From Streptomyces sp. NBRC 109706 (GTDB lineage Bacteria; Actinomycetota; Actinomycetes; Streptomycetales; Streptomycetaceae), in the NCBI RefSeq assembly GCF_000974485.1, contig NZ_BBOM01000008.1:62001-126000 (forward strand): DNA of 64,000 bases. Direction: 5' to 3'. Under the pieces are notes generated by a model that did not search any database, was not told where the DNA came from, and saw only the letters and a program-made list of their open reading frames with translations. A program made the translations under genes and the position numbers. Shown in pieces: positions 10,201-17,549 of the stretch. The first letter of the stretch is position 1. Each line of letters starts with the position of its first letter.

Positions 10201-11533
10201 CGCCCGCCTGGACCTCGCCGCCATCAGGGGGCTGGCCGCCGCGGCCGGCTCGACCAGCGCGCTGCCCGCGATGATGCGGGTGCTGATCCGGCCCCCGGCG
10301 CAGCGTCGCACCGTCGAACGGGCCGCCGTCGGCGCGGCGCCCGCCGGCGATCCCGGCTCGTTGGCCGGCCGGCTCGCCGGCCTGGGCGACGCCGAACGCG
10401 AGCAGGCCCTGCTCGCCCTGGTGCGCGACCATATCGCGGTCGTGCTCGGCTTCCCCGACGCCGAAGGCATCGACACCGGACGGGAGTTCCTGGCCCTGGG
10501 CTTCGACTCGCTGACCGCCGTCGAACTCCGCAACCGGCTCAACGCGGCCACCGGTCTCGAACTCGCCCCCACGCTGATCTTCGAGCACCCCACGCCGGTG
10601 GCGCTCGCCCGGCATCTGACGGAGCAGCTGCGCGACACCCTCGGCGCCGGGGTCGCGCCCAGCGCGCCGGCCCAGGCCGCGCCGCCGAAGCCGGAGTCGA
10701 TCAGCGCGCTCTGGCAGAGCCAGTTCGCCATCGGCAAGGGCCCTCAGCTCCACGAGGTGATGCTGCGGCTCGCCGACTTCCGGCCGCACTTCACCTCGGC
10801 CCAGGACATCGAGGAGCTGCCCGGGCTGACCACGCTGTCCCGTGGCCCGCGCCGGCCACGGCTGGTCTGCGTGCCCACCTTCGCCTGGAAGCCCAGCCCC
10901 TACCAGTACTCCTCGTTCGCCGCCGGCTTCACGGAGAGCCGCACGCTCTCCGTGCTGGCGCTGCCCGGATTCAAGAGCGGGGAGCAACTGCCCACCGGGA
11001 TAGACGCGTTGGTCGACGCCCAGGCGGAGGCGATCCGCCGCGCGGTCGGCGAGGAACCGTTCGTGGTGGTCGGCTACTCCATCGGCGGGTTCCTCGCCAA
11101 CGCCGTCACCCACCGCCTGGAGCAGCTGGGCGCCGGCCCGTCGGCGCTGGTGATGATCGACACCCACTGGATGGACCTCGGCGACTACAACGAGGAGAAC
11201 TCCTGGGTGAAGAACATCTCCAGCGGCGTCCTCGACCGGGGCGGCCAGCAGGACCAGCTCGGCGAGGACTGGGGCGACGCCTGGGTCACCGCCCGCGCCC
11301 GCTACATGGACCTGCGGTTCGAGGCCAGGGAGGTGGCCGCCGAGACGCTGGTGCTGCGGGCCGGCGACCGAATCGACCCCACCTCCGAGGGCGAGGACTC
11401 CATCGCCGACTGGAAGTTCCCGCACACGTCGATCGCCGTCCCCGGCAACCACTTCTCCGTGATGGAGGGCACCGGCGGCGCCAACACCGCCGGCGTCCTG
11501 GACGAGTGGCTGCGCGAACGGTTCGAGGCGTGA
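4280..11533 (+). CDS. Type I polyketide synthase, terminal module KS-AT-DH-ER-KR-ACP-TE
   Basis: This 2417-residue protein is the last extender module plus chain release. An N-terminal helical docking segment (1-31) precedes the KS with Cys204 (DTACSSS), His339 and His379. The AT has GHSQGE around Ser661 and YASH at 760-763, the established signature for methylmalonyl-CoA. The DH has His968 and Asp1136. The ER has GLNFRDVLLGLGMYP with Tyr1477; a Tyr here is associated with 2S methyl branches. The KR has GGTGTLG, an LDD motif at 1840-1842 (B-type), Ser1884 and Tyr1897. The ACP Ser is 2077. The thioesterase has GYSIGG (Ser2267) and His2391. It starts 39 nt after the previous PKS gene, so the two are co-transcribed and docking-coupled. 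It should add a saturated, methyl-branched unit and release the chain by hydrolysis or macrolactonisation. The product is not identifiable from this window. Confidence 0.97.
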   Translation: MNNEEKLRDYLKRATADLRQVRRRVKELEEHQPIAIIGMACRFPGGVESPEDLWRVVRDGVDTVEKFPTDRDWDLDGLYDPDPDQPGKSYVVEGGFLRDATSFDPAPFGIAPREALAMDPQQRLLLETSWETFERAGIAPTALRGSQIGVFTGTLPSEYTSRIVKAPDEIEIFLGTGNSPSVVSGRIAYSLGLEGPAVSVDTACSSSLVAMHLAAQALRGGECSLALAGGVTVMSTPTSFVLQSRLKGASSDGRCRAFSAAADGFGPGEGVGMLLLERLSDARRNGHRVLAVIRGSAVNQDGASNGLTAPNGPSQQRVIRQALANAGLSAAEVDVVEAHGTGTTLGDPIEAQALLATYGQDRPEGRPLWLGSVKSNIGHAQAAAGVAGVIKMVMALRAGTLPRTLHVDEPTPKVDWTAGSVELLTEAREWPADGHPRRAGVSSFGISGTNAHLIVEEAPAEAAVDEPLVPGAGEGPRAWTAPTLPWPVSARGAAALTAQAERIADLAERADDTAPADIGWSLLSGRATLEHRAVVWGRDGDELTAGLRAVAGDSPAINATRGVSADDTDVAFLFPGQGGQWIGMGRGLLASSPVFAARLGECEAALAPLVDWSLADVLRGEDEGWLERVDVVQPVLWGVMVSLAALWESVGVSPSVVVGHSQGEIAAAVVAGALTLEDGARVVALRSAAIRELAGSGGMVSLAAGPEKVTELLSDTDGVSIAAFNGPSATVVAGDVDELETLMATAEAAGVRARRVPVDYASHSVHVAAIEDRILTDLAPISPRAGNVPLVSAVTGETLDTTGLDAAYWYRNLRQPVRFADALTTVLEQGYRRLVEVSPHPVLTMGVQEVAEERDAGGLVVVGTLRRDEDETARLIASAAELWVAGGPVDWAAFYAGRAVRRVDLPTYPFQRQRYWLDSGADDADVSGAGLTAAGHPLLGAAVTLAVDGGVLLTGRLSLRSHPWLADHAVQGSVLLPGTGFVELALRAGDEVGCGQLRELTLQAPLLLSEHGGVQLQVVVGLPDEVGRRSVRIHSRAEDADPELPWTCHGEGVLSAETPTPEAESDLAAWPPADAEPVDVTAFYPTAAEAGYEYGPVFQGLRAVWRRGDEIFAEVALPESAQADAGRFGLHPALLDAALHANAVAATEADRGTLLLPFAWSGVSLHAGGAAALRVRIRSAGPEEVSLVAADASGQTVARAESLVLRPVTPGQLATDDQAGSDSLFRVDWTPLAIDTDSVPFGVWAVLGDEAFGIGAAVHAAGMAVDAYPDLDSLRAVLDAGVPAPAVMLLPCAPGGPDADATPDVVVELLRTAQEWLADDRLTASRLVVVTQGAVATGQGQDVTDLRNAPVWGLLRTAQAEHPERFVLVDVDQDAGAQQELVAAVLAAMAGAEPQVALRAEQALVPRLVRASGGGGLVPPVGVAEWGLRGTGSGTLEDLALVATPEAAEPLGPDEVRVAVRAAGLNFRDVLLGLGMYPEEAPLGSEAAGVVVEIGAEVTRLAVGDRVMGLIPRSFGPLASTPALAVVRIPDGWTFEQAAAVPVAFLTAYYGLVDLADLRPGESVLIHAAAGGVGMAAVQLAQHLGATVYATASEPKQRAVAELGVAPERIASSRDLDFRDTFLAATDGAGVDVVLDSLAREFVDASLELLPRGGRFTSMGKTDIRDPEQVAADHPGVVYRAYDLGEAGEQRVFEILTEIVRLFEAGVLRPLPLTTWDVRRAPEAFRFMSQARHTGKIVLTVPAALRPDGTVLITGGTGTLGALLARHLVAAHGVTSLVLTSRTGLAAPGATELAAELTELGARVQIVACDTAERDQIATVLAGIPAAHPLTGVVHAAGVLDDGVLDSLTEEQVRRVWRPKVDAAVNLHELTRDADLAMFALYSSASGVFGSPGQANYAATNVYLDALAHHRRARGLPATSLVWGFWADASGMTGHLGGRDRARISGNGLVPLTAQEGNALFDAAVRTDEPLLVAARLDLAAIRGLAAAAGSTSALPAMMRVLIRPPAQRRTVERAAVGAAPAGDPGSLAGRLAGLGDAEREQALLALVRDHIAVVLGFPDAEGIDTGREFLALGFDSLTAVELRNRLNAATGLELAPTLIFEHPTPVALARHLTEQLRDTLGAGVAPSAPAQAAPPKPESISALWQSQFAIGKGPQLHEVMLRLADFRPHFTSAQDIEELPGLTTLSRGPRRPRLVCVPTFAWKPSPYQYSSFAAGFTESRTLSVLALPGFKSGEQLPTGIDALVDAQAEAIRRAVGEEPFVVVGYSIGGFLANAVTHRLEQLGAGPSALVMIDTHWMDLGDYNEENSWVKNISSGVLDRGGQQDQLGEDWGDAWVTARARYMDLRFEAREVAAETLVLRAGDRIDPTSEGEDSIADWKFPHTSIAVPGNHFSVMEGTGGANTAGVLDEWLRERFEA

Positions 11534-11615
11534 GCCGCCCGGGCCGGCCCGGCCGGGGCCCCGGCCCGTTCCGTCGACAGCAGCACAGCGACACAGCAGC
11601 AGAGAGGGGCACACC

Positions 11616-12539
11616 GTGCTCGACCTAGCCGGGCGCACCGCGTTCATCACCGGCGCCGCCCAGGGGATCGGCCTGGGCATCGCCCGCGCCTTCGCCCGGG
11701 AGGGCGTGAAACTCGCGATCACCGACATCGAACAGGAGGCGTTGGACAAGGCCGAGGCCGAGCTGTCCGCGCTCACCTCGGTGGCGGCGTTCGTCCTCGA
11801 CGTGCGGGACCGCCCCGCGTTCGCCCGGATCGCCGACGAGGCGGAGGAACGCCTCGGCCCGGTCACCCTGGTGATCAACAACGCCGGCATCGGCGGGCCG
11901 CTCTCGCTGGCCGAGATGTCCTACGAGCTGTGGGACCTCTACCTGGGGATCAACATCGGCGGCGTGGTCAACGGGGTGCAGACCTTCCTGCCCCGGCTGA
12001 TGGCGCGCGGCGAGCCCGCCCATCTGGTGAACACCGCGTCCGGTGTGGGGCTCGCCCCGGCCGGCGGCTCCACCATCTACGAGGCGTCCAAGGCCGGCGT
12101 CGTCGGCCTCTCCGAGGCCCTGGGCAAACAACTCGCTCTGGAGGGCCACCCCATCGGCGTCACCGTGCTCTGCCCGGGCGCGGTGGCGACCAACCTGGCC
12201 GCCACCTCACGCGCCGCCCGCGACCTCGCCGCCCCACGGCCGGACGCCACCGACGAGGACCGGGAACGCGACGACCGGCGCGAGCGGGACGAGACCAGCT
12301 TCCTGCGCAACCTCGGCGCCGACCCGGACGAGGCCGGGCCCGTCGTCGTCGAGGCGGTGCGAAACGGCGCCACGTACGCCATCACCGACCGCTCGACCGC
12401 CGGCCAACTCGCGCAGCGCGCGAAGGCGTTGTTCAGCGCTCTGCCGCCGGCCACCGAACGCGACCACAGGCTCGACGTGTTCATGGCCGCCCAGCGGCGC
12501 CGGATGGCCCAGGACGGCGACGGCCCAGGCGCCGGCTGA
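11616..12539 (+). CDS. Short-chain dehydrogenase/reductase (SDR)
   Basis: A 307-residue classical SDR starting at GTG with a good ribosome site (agagagggg, spacing about 6). The N-terminal cofactor loop reads TGAAQGIGLG, NNAG follows, and the active site reads YEASK. It lies 82 nt after the thioesterase stop with no strong terminator between, so it is probably part of the PKS operon. A post-PKS oxidation or reduction (ketone/alcohol) is the natural inference. It is longer than the usual 250 residues because of an acidic/basic linker near residue 210-230 and a C-terminal extension. NAD or NADP preference was not determined. The gene is followed by a very strong hairpin, so it looks like the last gene of the polyketide transcript. 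Confidence 0.88.
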   Translation: MLDLAGRTAFITGAAQGIGLGIARAFAREGVKLAITDIEQEALDKAEAELSALTSVAAFVLDVRDRPAFARIADEAEERLGPVTLVINNAGIGGPLSLAEMSYELWDLYLGINIGGVVNGVQTFLPRLMARGEPAHLVNTASGVGLAPAGGSTIYEASKAGVVGLSEALGKQLALEGHPIGVTVLCPGAVATNLAATSRAARDLAAPRPDATDEDRERDDRRERDETSFLRNLGADPDEAGPVVVEAVRNGATYAITDRSTAGQLAQRAKALFSALPPATERDHRLDVFMAAQRRRMAQDGDGPGAG

Positions 12540-12544
12540 CCCCA

Positions 12545-12591
12545 CCGCACGGTGCGCGCCGGACCCTCGGGGCCCGGCGCGCACCGTGCGG
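12545..12591 (+). terminator. Strong intrinsic-type hairpin after the PKS/SDR operon
   Basis: A perfect 18-bp inverted repeat: arm 12545-12562 (ccgcacggtgcgcgccgg) and its exact complement 12574-12591, with an 11-nt loop. It lies just after the SDR stop. There is no U-tract, as is usual in high-GC actinomycetes. Confidence 0.85.
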
Positions 12592-12759
12592 GCCGAGCGG
12601 GACTTCGCGGACACGGACTGGCCAAAACGGATCGGTTCGGGCAACGTTCCGCAACTGAGCGGGCGGCCCGGGCGCGTTGACCGGAAAACGCCCGGGTCCC
12701 GCCGGCGGCATGACACCGTGAACGCCGACCGGCCCGCCGCCCGATGGGAGAGAGCCCCG

Positions 12760-13203
12760 ATGACCAGCGTCCCGGACACCGTCAACAACAACCCGTTCAA
12801 CCGGAACGTCATCCGGGAGTTCCGCGAACGAGGCGGCCAGGTAAGCGACTTCGGCGCCGTCTCGCTGCTGCTGCTCACCACCCGTGGCGCGCGCACCGGG
12901 CTGGAGCGGACCACCCCGCTGGTCTATCTGCCGGACGGTGACCGGCTGGTCGTCTTCGCCTCCAACGGCGGCTCGCCCACGGCCCCCGGCTGGTACCACA
13001 ACCTGCGCGCCTCGACCGAGGTCGTGGTCGAGCTGGGCACCGAACGCTTCACCGCCCGGCACGCGTTGGTGCCGGAGGAGGAGCACGAGACGTTCTGGCA
13101 GCGGGCCATCGCGCAGGACGCCAACTTCGCCGGCTTCCGCCGGCGCACCAGCCGCTCCATCCCCCTCGTCGCCCTCACCCGCGTCCCGGCCGACGCCGCC
13201 TGA
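12760..13203 (+). CDS. Nitroreductase-family deazaflavin-dependent (DDN-like) protein
   Basis: 147 residues, starting at ATG 12760 after the ribosome site gggagaga; upstream frame extensions have no credible start. The protein fits the split-barrel DDN/F420H2-dependent oxidoreductase family: an N-terminal FNRNVIREFRERGG segment, a LLLLTTRGARTG strand with the conserved arginines, PLVY, the core SNGGSPTAPGWYHNL and a closing barrel strand. Family members use F420H2 or FMN to reduce quinones, nitro groups or enones. It is separated from the PKS operon by a strong terminator and has its own upstream region. A tailoring role is therefore possible but not implied. It is convergent with the next minus-strand gene (28 nt apart). 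Confidence 0.85.
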   Translation: MTSVPDTVNNNPFNRNVIREFRERGGQVSDFGAVSLLLLTTRGARTGLERTTPLVYLPDGDRLVVFASNGGSPTAPGWYHNLRASTEVVVELGTERFTARHALVPEEEHETFWQRAIAQDANFAGFRRRTSRSIPLVALTRVPADAA

Positions 13204-13231
13204 CGCCGACCGGGCGCGGCTGGCGCGCCGT

Positions 13232-14716
13232 TCAGGCGGTGGTCGCCGGGCGGGGGAGGAGCGGCCAGGTGCCGGAGAGACGGATGGCTGCCTCGGTGAC
13301 CGCCGGATCGCGGGCCGCCGAGGCCAACCCGTCGAGATAGGCGTGCGCCGCCGCCTCGTACAGGTCGTCCACCTCGCGCAGCGCGGCGTCCAACGCGTCC
13401 TGCCGCGCCGTCTCCTCGGCCGGTCGGGCGCTGGCCCGCGCTGCGGCGCGATGCGCCGTGGCCGCCGCCGTCCGCTCCGCGTCGGCCAGCCGCCGCCGCG
13501 CCTCGGCCGTCCGGCGGTAGGCCGCCAGATACGGGTGCGAGACGCCGAGGCCCAGCAGAAACGCCACCCCGCCGGAGAGCAGCAGCAGCGCGAAGAACAT
13601 CAGGCTCATCGTCTGCTCGCCGATGTTCAACTGGGCCAGCACACTGGACGGTTCGCGCAGCTCCGGCGGGAGGAACGCGGCCTCGTCCGGATCGACGACC
13701 AGCGGCGCCCGCTCCTCCGCCAGCAGGCTGCCGCGCAGGCTGCCCAGCACCCAGCAGGCATAGGCCCAGACGGCGAGGAGCGCCAGCGCCGGCGCGGCCA
13801 GCAGCCGGTTGGCGCCGGTGGCCGGCAGCGTGCGCAGCAGCCGCCCGAGGATATGCGGGACGGCGATCATCACCGCGCCGACGGCCAGCGTGAAGGTCGC
13901 GGTGAGCAGGTTGGACGCCGCGTCCCCGGTGCCGTGCAGCCGCCGGAACGCCGTCCAGTAGATGGGGAGTTCCACCAGCGTCAGACAGACCAGCAGCGCG
14001 AGGGTGCCGCGCCGGGAGAGACCGCTGCGGCTCTCGCCCTCCCACTGGACCGGCGTCGGCTCGCCCCCGGCCGCCGGGGCCGCGTCCGCGTCCCGGTGCG
14101 GGTCCGGGTCCAGGTCCCGCTCCCCGTCGGGATCCGGCGGCAGGTCCCTGGCGTCGGCGTCGTCCCCGGCGGGCGGTTCGCGGGTGCCGCGCCGCTCCAG
14201 CCAGCGGGCCGCCGCCTCCCTGGCCGCGCGCCGACCCGCCGCCTCCCTGGCCAGCCGGTCCAACTGGGCCCGGGTGACCGTCAGATGGGCGTCGCGCTCG
14301 GCCCGCTCCTCCGCCGTATGCCGCGCGGCGTCCTGGGCCGCCTCCGCCTCGGCCCTGGCGCCGGCGGAGGCCCGTTCGGCCGCGCCCCGCCGCTCGGCGG
14401 CCCGCCGCAGCAGCGCCTGCCGCCGCCGGTCGCGCTCCGCCGCCAGCGACGCCAGCCGGGGCAGCAGCCCGTCGGCCGACAGCACCCACGGGTCGTACAG
14501 CCGCCGGCGCGCCGCCCGCCGGCCCTCGCGTCGGCAGCGGGCCAACAGCGCGGACCCGTCGAGCGCGTCGCGCCCCCCGCGCTCGCGGCGCTCGCCGCCC
14601 GGCAGCGGCGCGCGCCGCTCCCCGCGGCCGTCGCCCGGGGCGCGCGCCCGGCCGGGCAGCGGGCGGCGGAGGCGTCGTCCGCCGCCCGGATCAGTGTTGG
14701 TAGCCGGTGTCGACAT
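13232..14716 (-). CDS. Coiled-coil membrane protein of unknown function
   Basis: 494 residues. The first 230 residues are Arg/Ala/Glu-rich helix likely to form coiled coil, then an Asp/Pro-rich linker. Four hydrophobic segments follow (around LLVCLTLVELPIYW, FTLAVGAVMIAVPHI, LALLAVWAYACWVL and MFFALLLLSGGVAFLL). A second charged helical stretch, rich in Ala, Arg and Glu, ends the protein. No family was recognised. It is the last gene of a three-gene minus operon: its ATG lies inside the preceding lipoprotein gene (26-bp overlap), implying translational coupling. It may anchor or scaffold a membrane complex with that lipoprotein; this is inference from context only. Confidence 0.7.
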   Translation of the reverse strand: MSTPATNTDPGGGRRLRRPLPGRARAPGDGRGERRAPLPGGERRERGGRDALDGSALLARCRREGRRAARRRLYDPWVLSADGLLPRLASLAAERDRRRQALLRRAAERRGAAERASAGARAEAEAAQDAARHTAEERAERDAHLTVTRAQLDRLAREAAGRRAAREAAARWLERRGTREPPAGDDADARDLPPDPDGERDLDPDPHRDADAAPAAGGEPTPVQWEGESRSGLSRRGTLALLVCLTLVELPIYWTAFRRLHGTGDAASNLLTATFTLAVGAVMIAVPHILGRLLRTLPATGANRLLAAPALALLAVWAYACWVLGSLRGSLLAEERAPLVVDPDEAAFLPPELREPSSVLAQLNIGEQTMSLMFFALLLLSGGVAFLLGLGVSHPYLAAYRRTAEARRRLADAERTAAATAHRAAARASARPAEETARQDALDAALREVDDLYEAAAHAYLDGLASAARDPAVTEAAIRLSGTWPLLPRPATTA

Positions 14717-15455
14717 CGGCGCCCACCCGCCCTTCCAGCAGCTCCGTCCAGAACGCGTCGAAGTCCTCGTAGGCGTCGGAGTCCTGGCTCAGCCGCATGC
14801 CGTACCCGGTCGGGTAGACGGTGGTCGCGGGCAGCTCCGGCAGCCGGCCGCGGTCGCCGAGACCGTCGATCACCTCGGCGCGGGACTCCGGCGTCGTCAG
14901 ATCCTCCCCCGGCAGCACGAACGAGCCGTCGCGCTGCACGAAGTCGCTGACCACCAGGACATGGAACGGTTCGCCGTCGTCCGGCGCCGACCGGGAGACA
15001 CGGTCCAGGGCGCCCAGCACATCGGAGCCCGGGCTGTGCTCCCTTGCGCAGTCCAGCAGTTCGACCGCGCGGCCCCCGGCCACCGCCCGCTGGGCGGCCC
15101 GCACATCGTCCCGCTCCAGCGTCGAGTCGGCGTCCGGATCCAGATCGATGGGCTCGGCCTGGCAGATCGAGCCCTCCGAGGCGCGGGTGATGGGCGCGTA
15201 CGCCAGGGTGCGGCACTCCAGGTCGGCCAGGAAGGCCGGCAGCGCCGTCTCCAACTTGGCCAGCGCGTCGAACCCGTCGGGCGCGTCGCCTCCGGACCCC
15301 GAGCCGTCGACCAGCAGCGCGCAGGCCGTGTCATAGCGGTCCACCCTGGTGCCCAGGGCCTCGCCGACGGCCCCGCAGCCGCCGACGCCGACGATCGCCG
15401 TCGCGGCGAGCGCGCCGGCCAGCAGTCGGCGCCTTCCGTGCTCGATCCCGGCCAT
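14691..15455 (-). CDS. Lipoprotein with von Willebrand A-like domain
   Basis: 254 residues. A twin-Arg/Lys start and hydrophobic stretch end in a lipobox-like IVGVGGC, so it is probably an exported lipid-anchored protein. The mature part begins CALLVDGSGSGG, which has the D-x-S-x-S metal-ion-dependent adhesion site pattern of vWA domains. A later LVVSDFV strand matches the second core strand. Several Cys (CRTLAY, SICQ, LLDCA) could form disulfides outside the cell. It starts 1 nt after the stop of the upstream gene and overlaps the downstream membrane-protein gene, so all three are coupled. vWA domains typically mediate metal-dependent protein contacts. The vWA assignment rests on these motifs and could be a divergent fold. 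Confidence 0.68.
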   Translation of the reverse strand: MAGIEHGRRRLLAGALAATAIVGVGGCGAVGEALGTRVDRYDTACALLVDGSGSGGDAPDGFDALAKLETALPAFLADLECRTLAYAPITRASEGSICQAEPIDLDPDADSTLERDDVRAAQRAVAGGRAVELLDCAREHSPGSDVLGALDRVSRSAPDDGEPFHVLVVSDFVQRDGSFVLPGEDLTTPESRAEVIDGLGDRGRLPELPATTVYPTGYGMRLSQDSDAYEDFDAFWTELLEGRVGADVDTGYQH

Positions 15456-15456
15456 C

Positions 15457-16098
15457 TCAACGACCCCCCTTCGGATCGGTGCCGCCGTGCGTGTCCAGCA
15501 GCCACAGCGCGCGGCCGGTGGCGGACGCCGAGGTGCCGTCCGCCGTGGTCAACCAGCTGTCGGGGCGCAGCCAGCCGGCGTCCAACTCGACGGGGGCCGG
15601 GGCCCAGTGCGCCAGATAGGCGGGCGCCGGATCGGGTACGTCCCGGTGGTTGTGGCGCACCGCGTCCCAGTAGCAGGCGATCCGCTGGTTGAAGTGCTCG
15701 GTCACGGCGGTGGCCCGGTAGCGGCACAGATCCGCCTTGGTGCGCCACTCGCCGACCCGCTGCCCGAACCTGGCCAGCGCCGCCGGCGCGGTGAGCCCGC
15801 GCTCGTCGTAGTGCGTCACCACCTGCACGGCCTGGTATCTGATCTCGGTCACCAGCCGCCACTCCCGGCGCAACAGCCGGGACCGCAGCTGCTCCACCGC
15901 GCGCTGCGCGGTCGCCCGCTGCTCGGTCACATAGGCGCTGACCGCGCTCCCCGGCGACACCGACCGGGGCTCGGGCGCCGGAACATGCGGCAGCCCGCGC
16001 GCCCCGTCGCGCAGCCCCTGGGCGCGCGCCTTCCGCAGCGCCCTGTGGCCCGCCGCGGCCTGCCGGGCGACCCGGTTGACATTCTCCGTTCTGATCAT
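15457..16098 (-). CDS. Conserved-looking hypothetical protein, first gene of vWA-lipoprotein operon
   Basis: 213 residues from ATG 16098, chosen because gagagggggagg sits just upstream; an in-frame ATG 33 nt earlier lacks a ribosome site. It is soluble, with no signal peptide or membrane segment. The N-terminal half is basic and helical, and the middle contains a Trp/Tyr/Arg-rich segment (EWRLVTEIRYQ, GEWRTKADLCRY). The C-terminal half contains YLAHWAP and two WL motifs. No family was recognised. The stop is one base from the lipoprotein start, so the products should be made in fixed ratio. A cytoplasmic partner of the membrane pair is the simplest guess, unsupported by homology. Confidence 0.6.
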   Translation of the reverse strand: MIRTENVNRVARQAAAGHRALRKARAQGLRDGARGLPHVPAPEPRSVSPGSAVSAYVTEQRATAQRAVEQLRSRLLRREWRLVTEIRYQAVQVVTHYDERGLTAPAALARFGQRVGEWRTKADLCRYRATAVTEHFNQRIACYWDAVRHNHRDVPDPAPAYLAHWAPAPVELDAGWLRPDSWLTTADGTSASATGRALWLLDTHGGTDPKGGR

Positions 16099-16399
16099 GG
16101 TGCCTCCCCCTCTCTCGTTTCCCTCGTTCACATAAAGGCTCCGACGGATATGCCACGACGGCGGATTTCGCCGCCCGCATTCATGTCTGCTAATGAAGCC
16201 TTAACACGGTTGGGCCCGGCGGAATTCGGAGAACGGAAAGAGCCCGGTAATCGACCGGGGTTCGCCCCGAAGGCGGCCGCCCCGGGCGCCGGGGACGGCC
16301 CGGAGCGGGCTTCGAAGCGGCGCCGGGGCGGGGCGCCGAGCCACCGGGATCGCGTCCGGTGACGCGCCGGAGGCGCGCATACGCTCTATGTTGGTACGC
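16099..16399. other. Divergent intergenic region between vWA operon and macro-domain gene
   Basis: About 300 bp without a gene. It is locally less GC-rich near 16185-16210 (ctaatgaagccttaacac). It contains cggaattcgg, gtaatc and cgaccgggg, short words that recur in the divergent promoter region at 18296-18364. A possible -10 hexamer TATGTT (16387-16392) ends eight positions before ATG 16400, and TACGCT lies at 16380-16385. It is probably a bidirectional promoter region. Confidence 0.45.
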
Positions 16400-17533
16400 A
16401 TGGGTCAGGAAACGGTGTCCGATGTCCCCGCGCACGCCGAACTCGTCGACGATCTCCGCGCGTTACGCCGCCCCGGGCTCGCCGGGCTGCGCAGCCTCCC
16501 GCTGCCCGCGCTACGCGCCTCCGCCGTGGCCTGCGGCCTCTCCACCGGCCCTGACGACGCGCCGGCCGGCGTCGAGGCACTGCTGCGGCAGGCCGCGCGG
16601 CGCCTCGGCGACCAGGACGCGCTCGGCCGGGCGGCGGCCCGCACCTATGGCCTCGTCCCCGGATACCGGGGCGCGACCGCCTTCGACCGCAGGAAGGCCG
16701 CCGCCGAGGTGTACCGGGTGAGCACCGAGACCTTCCGCAAACGGCAGGAGAGCCAGGTCTTCGACCAACTGGCGGAGGCGGTCCTCGCGCTCTGCCGGGA
16801 GCACGGGCGACGTTCCGCCGCCGGGGCGACCCCCGCCGCCGGGCCGCCCGCGCGGCGGCCGTCCGAATCCCAACGGGACGACGCCGCACCGCCGTTCACC
16901 GTCGAGACCACCATCGCCGACGCGCCGGTGCCGTTTGTGCTGCATGTCTCCCCGGTCGACCTGCTGCGGAACGTGGACATCATCGTCTCCTCCGAGAACG
17001 TCTATCTGGAGATGTCCAAGACCTTCTGGCCCAACGTCTCCGCCGCGCTGCGCCGCGCCTGCGCCCTGCGGAACGCGTCCGGCGAGATCGTGGACGATGT
17101 CCTGGTGCGCGAACTGAGCGCCTGGGTACGGAAGTTCGGACGACCCGGGCTGCCGGTCAGGCCCGGCACGGTCGCCGCCACCTCGTCCGGGGCGATGGCC
17201 GGGCAGGGCGTCCGTCGGATCTACCACGCGGCCGTGGCCGTCCCGATGGCCGACCGGGAGGGCTACGAGGTGGCGCCCGGCGATATCGCCCGCGCCGTAC
17301 GGGAGGCGTTCGCGCTGGCCAGGGCCGAACGCGCCGCGTTCGACCCGCCGTTGTCCTCGATCTGCTTCCCGCTGATGGGCGCCGGCCGGGGCGGCGTCTC
17401 CGCCGCGACCAGCGCCAGCTGGATCGGCTGGGCGGTGCACGAGGAGCTGACCCGCGACCCGTCCTGGACGGTGCACCTGGTCGTCCGCAACCGCGCCACG
17501 GCCGAGTCGATCGCCGAACTGGACCCCGACTAG
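16400..17533 (+). CDS. Macro-domain-like protein with helical N-terminal domain; TTA codon
   Basis: 377 residues from ATG 16400; ATG 16388 is an alternative giving four extra residues. No ribosome site precedes either, so the message may be nearly leaderless. Residues 1-150 are helical and basic, possibly an adaptor domain. Residues 165-377 resemble a macro domain: VDIIVSSENVYLEM matches the early strand that normally reads VDAIVNAAN, and CFPLMGAGRGGV matches the glycine-rich phosphate loop. Macro domains bind or hydrolyse ADP-ribose derivatives, and the serine-for-alanine/asparagine changes may alter the ligand. Codon 22 is TTA (16463-16465), a rare bldA-dependent codon in streptomycetes. 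It is divergent from the vWA operon and convergent with the radical SAM gene. Its position near a RES-toxin gene is suggestive. Confidence 0.7.
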   Translation: MGQETVSDVPAHAELVDDLRALRRPGLAGLRSLPLPALRASAVACGLSTGPDDAPAGVEALLRQAARRLGDQDALGRAAARTYGLVPGYRGATAFDRRKAAAEVYRVSTETFRKRQESQVFDQLAEAVLALCREHGRRSAAGATPAAGPPARRPSESQRDDAAPPFTVETTIADAPVPFVLHVSPVDLLRNVDIIVSSENVYLEMSKTFWPNVSAALRRACALRNASGEIVDDVLVRELSAWVRKFGRPGLPVRPGTVAATSSGAMAGQGVRRIYHAAVAVPMADREGYEVAPGDIARAVREAFALARAERAAFDPPLSSICFPLMGAGRGGVSAATSASWIGWAVHEELTRDPSWTVHLVVRNRATAESIAELDPD

Positions 17534-17549
17534 GTTCACGTCCGGCCGA

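Noticed and set aside
11534..11615. Terminator between PKS and SDR
   Set aside because: Only short GC-rich inverted words are present, much weaker than the 18-bp hairpin after the SDR, so read-through is expected.
4568..11890. A 2440-residue open frame antisense to the PKS gene
   Set aside because: A GC-bias shadow: Gly/Gln/Arg/His-rich composition, no domains, and it lies fully opposite a real multidomain gene.
14281..15216. A 311-residue minus-strand open frame within the lipoprotein/membrane gene pair
   Set aside because: It overlaps two genes with export and membrane features and coupled starts, and its own content is Arg/Gly/Ala low complexity.
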